A DNA stretch of 15,062 bases from CAZHBD01 sp964530555 (lineage in GTDB: Bacteria; Patescibacteriota; Saccharimonadia; Saccharimonadales; AWTP1-31). The stretch lies in the NCBI GenBank assembly GCA_964530555.1, contig CAZHBD010000018.1, positions 1 to 15,062 on the forward strand. The letters are read 5' to 3'. A program made the translations under genes and the position numbers. Below the pieces are notes generated by a model. It did no database searches. It was not told where the DNA came from and was given only the letters and a program-made list of their open reading frames with translations. Of the stretch, positions 12,634 through 15,062 are shown in pieces (position 1 is the stretch's first letter; each line of letters begins with the position of its first letter).

Positions 12634-13309
12634 ATGGAACAACATCGAATCATTATTATGGGCGGCATGGGCCCTCAAGCAAGCCTTGAGCTACACCGCC
12701 GTCTCATTAAACGTGCGAACTATCTTTGGCGCAGTTGAAGGATATAATTATCCATATATCATTCATGCTTCACTGCCAATAGAGGCTTTTGATCTTGTAA
12801 ACGCAGAAAAAGCTATTCGTCATAACTTAAGCCTCCTAAGTCATTCACCTGGTGACAAAATAGTTATCGCCTGCAATACGGCTCATTTACTCCTTCCTTC
12901 CATTGTCAAGGATTATAAACGAGATTTCCAGTCACTGATTGACTGTGCAATTGCAGAAGTTATAGATTCAGACATAACAAGTGTTGGCGTTGTAGGCTCA
13001 CCAACCACTCTTAGGAGCGAGCTATTTGATGCGCCACTGCTTCAAAAGAGCGTAAGGGTTTTCAAGCCAACTGCTAGCGAGATCGTTTCCGTTGAGAGTT
13101 CTATTAATAATGTTATTGCAGGCAAGTTAAGCCAGCGCGATCGGAATGCAGTCAGAAAAATAGCTACAAGAATGAAATCACTGGGTGCACAGAAAGTAAT
13201 ACTTGGGTGTAGTGAATTATCAGTTCTTATTGCGACTAGAAAGGATTTTATTGATCCTATAGACTGTGTGGTTAACAAATTACTACCTAAAGTAAACAAT
13301 AAAGTATAA
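12634..13309 (+). pseudogene. Asp/Glu racemase-family gene with +1 frameshift
   Basis: ATG 12634 has a good ribosome-binding site (GGGAG 12623-12627, spacing 6) and encodes RIIIMGGMGPQASLELHRRL, the diagnostic N terminus of aspartate/glutamate racemases, but this frame stops at TGA 12736-12738. The rest of the family continues in the +1 frame: GAVEGYNYPYIIHASLPIEAF, then IACNTAH (Cys codon 12872) and VILGCSELSVL (Cys codon 13208), giving both catalytic cysteines, to TAA 13307-13309. One extra base, or a +1 ribosomal shift, between about 12712 and 12737 joins them into a protein of about 224 aa, normal for the family. The enzymes interconvert L- and D-Asp or Glu. The gene is visibly more AT-rich than its neighbours. 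It could be a decaying gene, a sequence error or recoding; both cysteines intact argues against old decay. Confidence 0.85.
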
Positions 13310-13310
13310 T
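13305..13310 (+). promoter_or_regulatory. Possible -10 element before trpS
   Basis: TATAAT at 13305-13310 is a perfect -10 hexamer placed 10 nt before ATG 13321. No good -35 lies 16-18 bp upstream; TTAACA at 13272 is 27 bp away. The element overlaps the racemase stop codon, so it may be chance. If real it would let trpS be transcribed independently of the attenuator. Confidence 0.3.
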
Positions 13311-13320
13311 GGAGCTAACA

Positions 13321-14349
13321 ATGAGTAAACAGGTGATTCTCACGGGCCTTAGGGCCAATAACGATTTACACATCGGCAACTATTTTGGCGCATTGCTGCC
13401 CCTGATTGATATGGCCAAAAAACGAGCCGGCGAGTATCAGGTCAATCTATTTGTGCCAGACCTACACAGCTTCACAACCCCAATAGACCATAAAGTGTTA
13501 CAGGAACAGATTATGCATAATCTGCGTCTATTTGTCGCGGCGGGTTTGCCCCTTGACAATCCCGATGTGCATATTTACCGTCAGAGTTTCGTACCCGCAC
13601 ACTCCGAGCTGACTATCATACTGAATTCCTTCACCGGCTTTGGCGAAATGAATCGCATGACACAGTTCAAAGATAAGTCGAGTAAACTTGGTGATGACCG
13701 CGTAAGTATCGGGCTCTTCGATTACCCTGTACTCATGGCAGCAGATATTCTGCTATATGGCGCACACTACACTCCCGTAGGCGACGATCAAACCCAGCAT
13801 CTTGAATTCACGCGCGATATTGCCAAACGGATGAACGCTAAGTTTGGTGAGTTATTTACTGTGCCTGCGCTGGTGAAAAAACAACATGAATTCTTTGGTA
13901 ACGACCAAGGGTTACGGATCAAAGATCTGGCTGACCCGACCAAAAAGATGAGCAAGTCAGACGAGTCCGGTAAGGGAATCATCTTCTTGGGCGACGATCC
14001 GGCACTTGCTGCCAAGAAGATCATGAGTGCGACAACAGATAGTATAGGTACGATAAACCTCGATTTTGAGCAACAGCCCGGCATTAGCAATCTACTCCAA
14101 ATCTCCGCTTTGTTGACAGGTGAATCTTTAGACACCGTAGCACAAAAATATCAGAGTAAAACAAGCTACGGCGAACTGAAAACCGATGTAGCTACGCAAA
14201 TTCAGCAATTCTTGACTAGTTTCCAACAGCGCCTAGCAAATGTTGACAAGCAGCAACTACTAGCCAAGTTGAAATCAAGCGAAGCGGCTATGAACACTGC
14301 TGCGAACGACTGCCTGCTACGAGTGCAAAAAGCCGTTGGGCTACGATGA
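13321..14349 (+). CDS. trpS: Tryptophanyl-tRNA synthetase
   Basis: TrpRS charges tRNA-Trp with tryptophan using ATP. From ATG 13321 the protein is 342 aa, the usual class-I TrpRS length. TGLRANNDLHIGNYFGA (8-24) contains the HIGH motif as HIGN, GEMNRMTQFKDKS (108-120) and PVGDDQTQHLEFTRDIA (152-168) form the Trp pocket region, and KKMSKS (208-213) is the second class signature. The product contains no Trp residue. ATG 13321 is preferred because GGAG (13311-13314) lies 6 nt upstream; ATG 13309 overlaps the racemase stop but has no Shine-Dalgarno. Its stop overlaps the next gene (ATGA). Placement behind an aromatic attenuator fits control by Trp supply. Confidence 0.96.
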   Translation: MSKQVILTGLRANNDLHIGNYFGALLPLIDMAKKRAGEYQVNLFVPDLHSFTTPIDHKVLQEQIMHNLRLFVAAGLPLDNPDVHIYRQSFVPAHSELTIILNSFTGFGEMNRMTQFKDKSSKLGDDRVSIGLFDYPVLMAADILLYGAHYTPVGDDQTQHLEFTRDIAKRMNAKFGELFTVPALVKKQHEFFGNDQGLRIKDLADPTKKMSKSDESGKGIIFLGDDPALAAKKIMSATTDSIGTINLDFEQQPGISNLLQISALLTGESLDTVAQKYQSKTSYGELKTDVATQIQQFLTSFQQRLANVDKQQLLAKLKSSEAAMNTAANDCLLRVQKAVGLR

Positions 14350-15062
14350 AACTGACGTCCGATACCAGCGGGCGCATCGATGCGGTCGTAGCTAAGCTAC
14401 TAAATATCAGCCGATCGGCCAGCGCTGAACTGGTTGAGACAGGTAAAGTTACGATTGACGGTAAGGTTGTTGTGAAACCTTCCTCCAGAGTTAGTGAAGG
14501 TCAACAAATAACGGTCGAGTACAAGCCCATCACGAGCGAAAATCTCCCAGCCATTACGTTGCCAATCCTTTACGAAGACAACGATTGTCTGGTTATTGAT
14601 AAACCAGCGGGTATACTGACACACAGTAAGGGTGCCTTTAATCCCGAGGGCACAGTTGCCACATTCATTGAACCAAAACTGAATGGCCTGGACGGCGAGC
14701 GGGGCGGCATTGTCCATCGTCTCGACCGGATTACTTCTGGGGTTATCATCTGTGCCAAAACACCCGAAGCTTTGAGCTGGCTACAAAAACAGTTCTCGCA
14801 ACGAAAGGCCAAAAAGACGTATGGAGCAGTAGTCGAGGGAAGCCTGGAGCCTAAGGAAGCGCTGATCGACATGCCAATTGAGCGCAACCCAAAGCAACCC
14901 CAAACCTTCCGTGTCGGTGTAAATGGCAAAACAGCGCAAACAGCCTATAAAATACTGCGGGAGAACGAGCAGTATAGTCTGGTCGAGCTTAAGCCAACTA
15001 CCGGACGCACCCATCAGCTGCGCGTTCACCTAAGCCATCTTGGTCACCCCATTGTAGGAGAC
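14346..15062 (+). CDS. RluA-family 23S/tRNA pseudouridine synthase, 5' part
   Basis: Enzymes of this family isomerise uridine to pseudouridine in rRNA or tRNA. The frame is open to the window end, giving 239 residues and no stop, against about 300 expected. An S4 RNA-binding domain occupies about 8-60 (GRIDAVVAKLLNISRSASAE...VTIDGK). The catalytic domain follows, with LYEDNDCLVIDKPAGILTH (75-93) and GGIVHRLDRITSGV (120-133), in which Asp127 of HRLDR is the catalytic Asp. LKPTTGRTHQLRVHLSHLGHP near the end is also typical. The S4 plus RluA layout is that of RluC/RluD-type enzymes; the target uridine cannot be told from sequence. The ATG overlaps the trpS stop by 4 nt, so the two are probably translationally coupled. 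Confidence 0.94.
   Translation, partial: MKLTSDTSGRIDAVVAKLLNISRSASAELVETGKVTIDGKVVVKPSSRVSEGQQITVEYKPITSENLPAITLPILYEDNDCLVIDKPAGILTHSKGAFNPEGTVATFIEPKLNGLDGERGGIVHRLDRITSGVIICAKTPEALSWLQKQFSQRKAKKTYGAVVEGSLEPKEALIDMPIERNPKQPQTFRVGVNGKTAQTAYKILRENEQYSLVELKPTTGRTHQLRVHLSHLGHPIVGD

Noticed and set aside
12686..13309. Racemase as an intact gene starting at TTG 12686
   Set aside because: The N-terminal residues from that start (SYTAVSLNV) do not match the family, no ribosome-binding site precedes it, and the true N terminus with GGMGP is in the other frame from ATG 12634.

Overview
The window is almost entirely coding and most likely comes from a Patescibacteria/CPR genome, with Candidatus Saccharibacteria (TM7) my best guess. 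The reasons are the compressed ribosomal-protein superoperon with cistrons that touch or overlap by 1-4 nt, the absence of rpmD (L30) between rpsE and rplO, the absence of adk and map between secY and infA, and cysteine-poor S14 and cysteine-free L36. TAA, TAG and TGA all end genes here, so the standard bacterial code applies. No taxonomic search was possible; the phylum call is inference.

Region 1 (1-10833, + strand) is the S10/spc/alpha superoperon from the end of rpsC to rpsI: rpsC(partial)-rplP-rpmC-rpsQ-rplN-rplX-rplE-rpsN-rpsH-rplF-rplR-rpsE-rplO, then secY, then infA-rpmJ-rpsM-rpsK-rpsD-rpoA-rplQ-rplM-rpsI. Promoter-like sequences precede secY and infA. A strong hairpin with T-tracts on both strands (10850-10879) ends the operon. 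The visible rpsC fragment carries an in-frame TAG at 28-30 inside otherwise well-conserved sequence.

Region 2 (10865-11209, - strand) is a single small cysteine-rich protein resembling a thioredoxin-like [2Fe-2S] ferredoxin. Its stop codon sits in the loop of the shared terminator, and its promoter is back-to-back with the promoter of region 3.

Region 3 (11249-15062, + strand) is the most interesting part. A promoter leads into a short ORF of 29 codons containing the run FYFFWF, followed by an intrinsic terminator and a competing antiterminator pairing that I can draw by hand. This is the architecture of a ribosome-mediated attenuator sensing aromatic aminoacyl-tRNAs. Downstream come an unrecognised 86-aa protein, a compact class-I DAHP synthase-like protein (first step of the aromatic pathway), an Asp/Glu racemase-family gene broken by a +1 frameshift near a CTT-TGG codon pair, tryptophanyl-tRNA synthetase (itself lacking Trp), and the start of an RluA-family pseudouridine synthase cut off by the window end. 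The candidate system is an attenuation-controlled aromatic/tryptophan supply-and-charging operon in what appears to be a reduced-genome bacterium.
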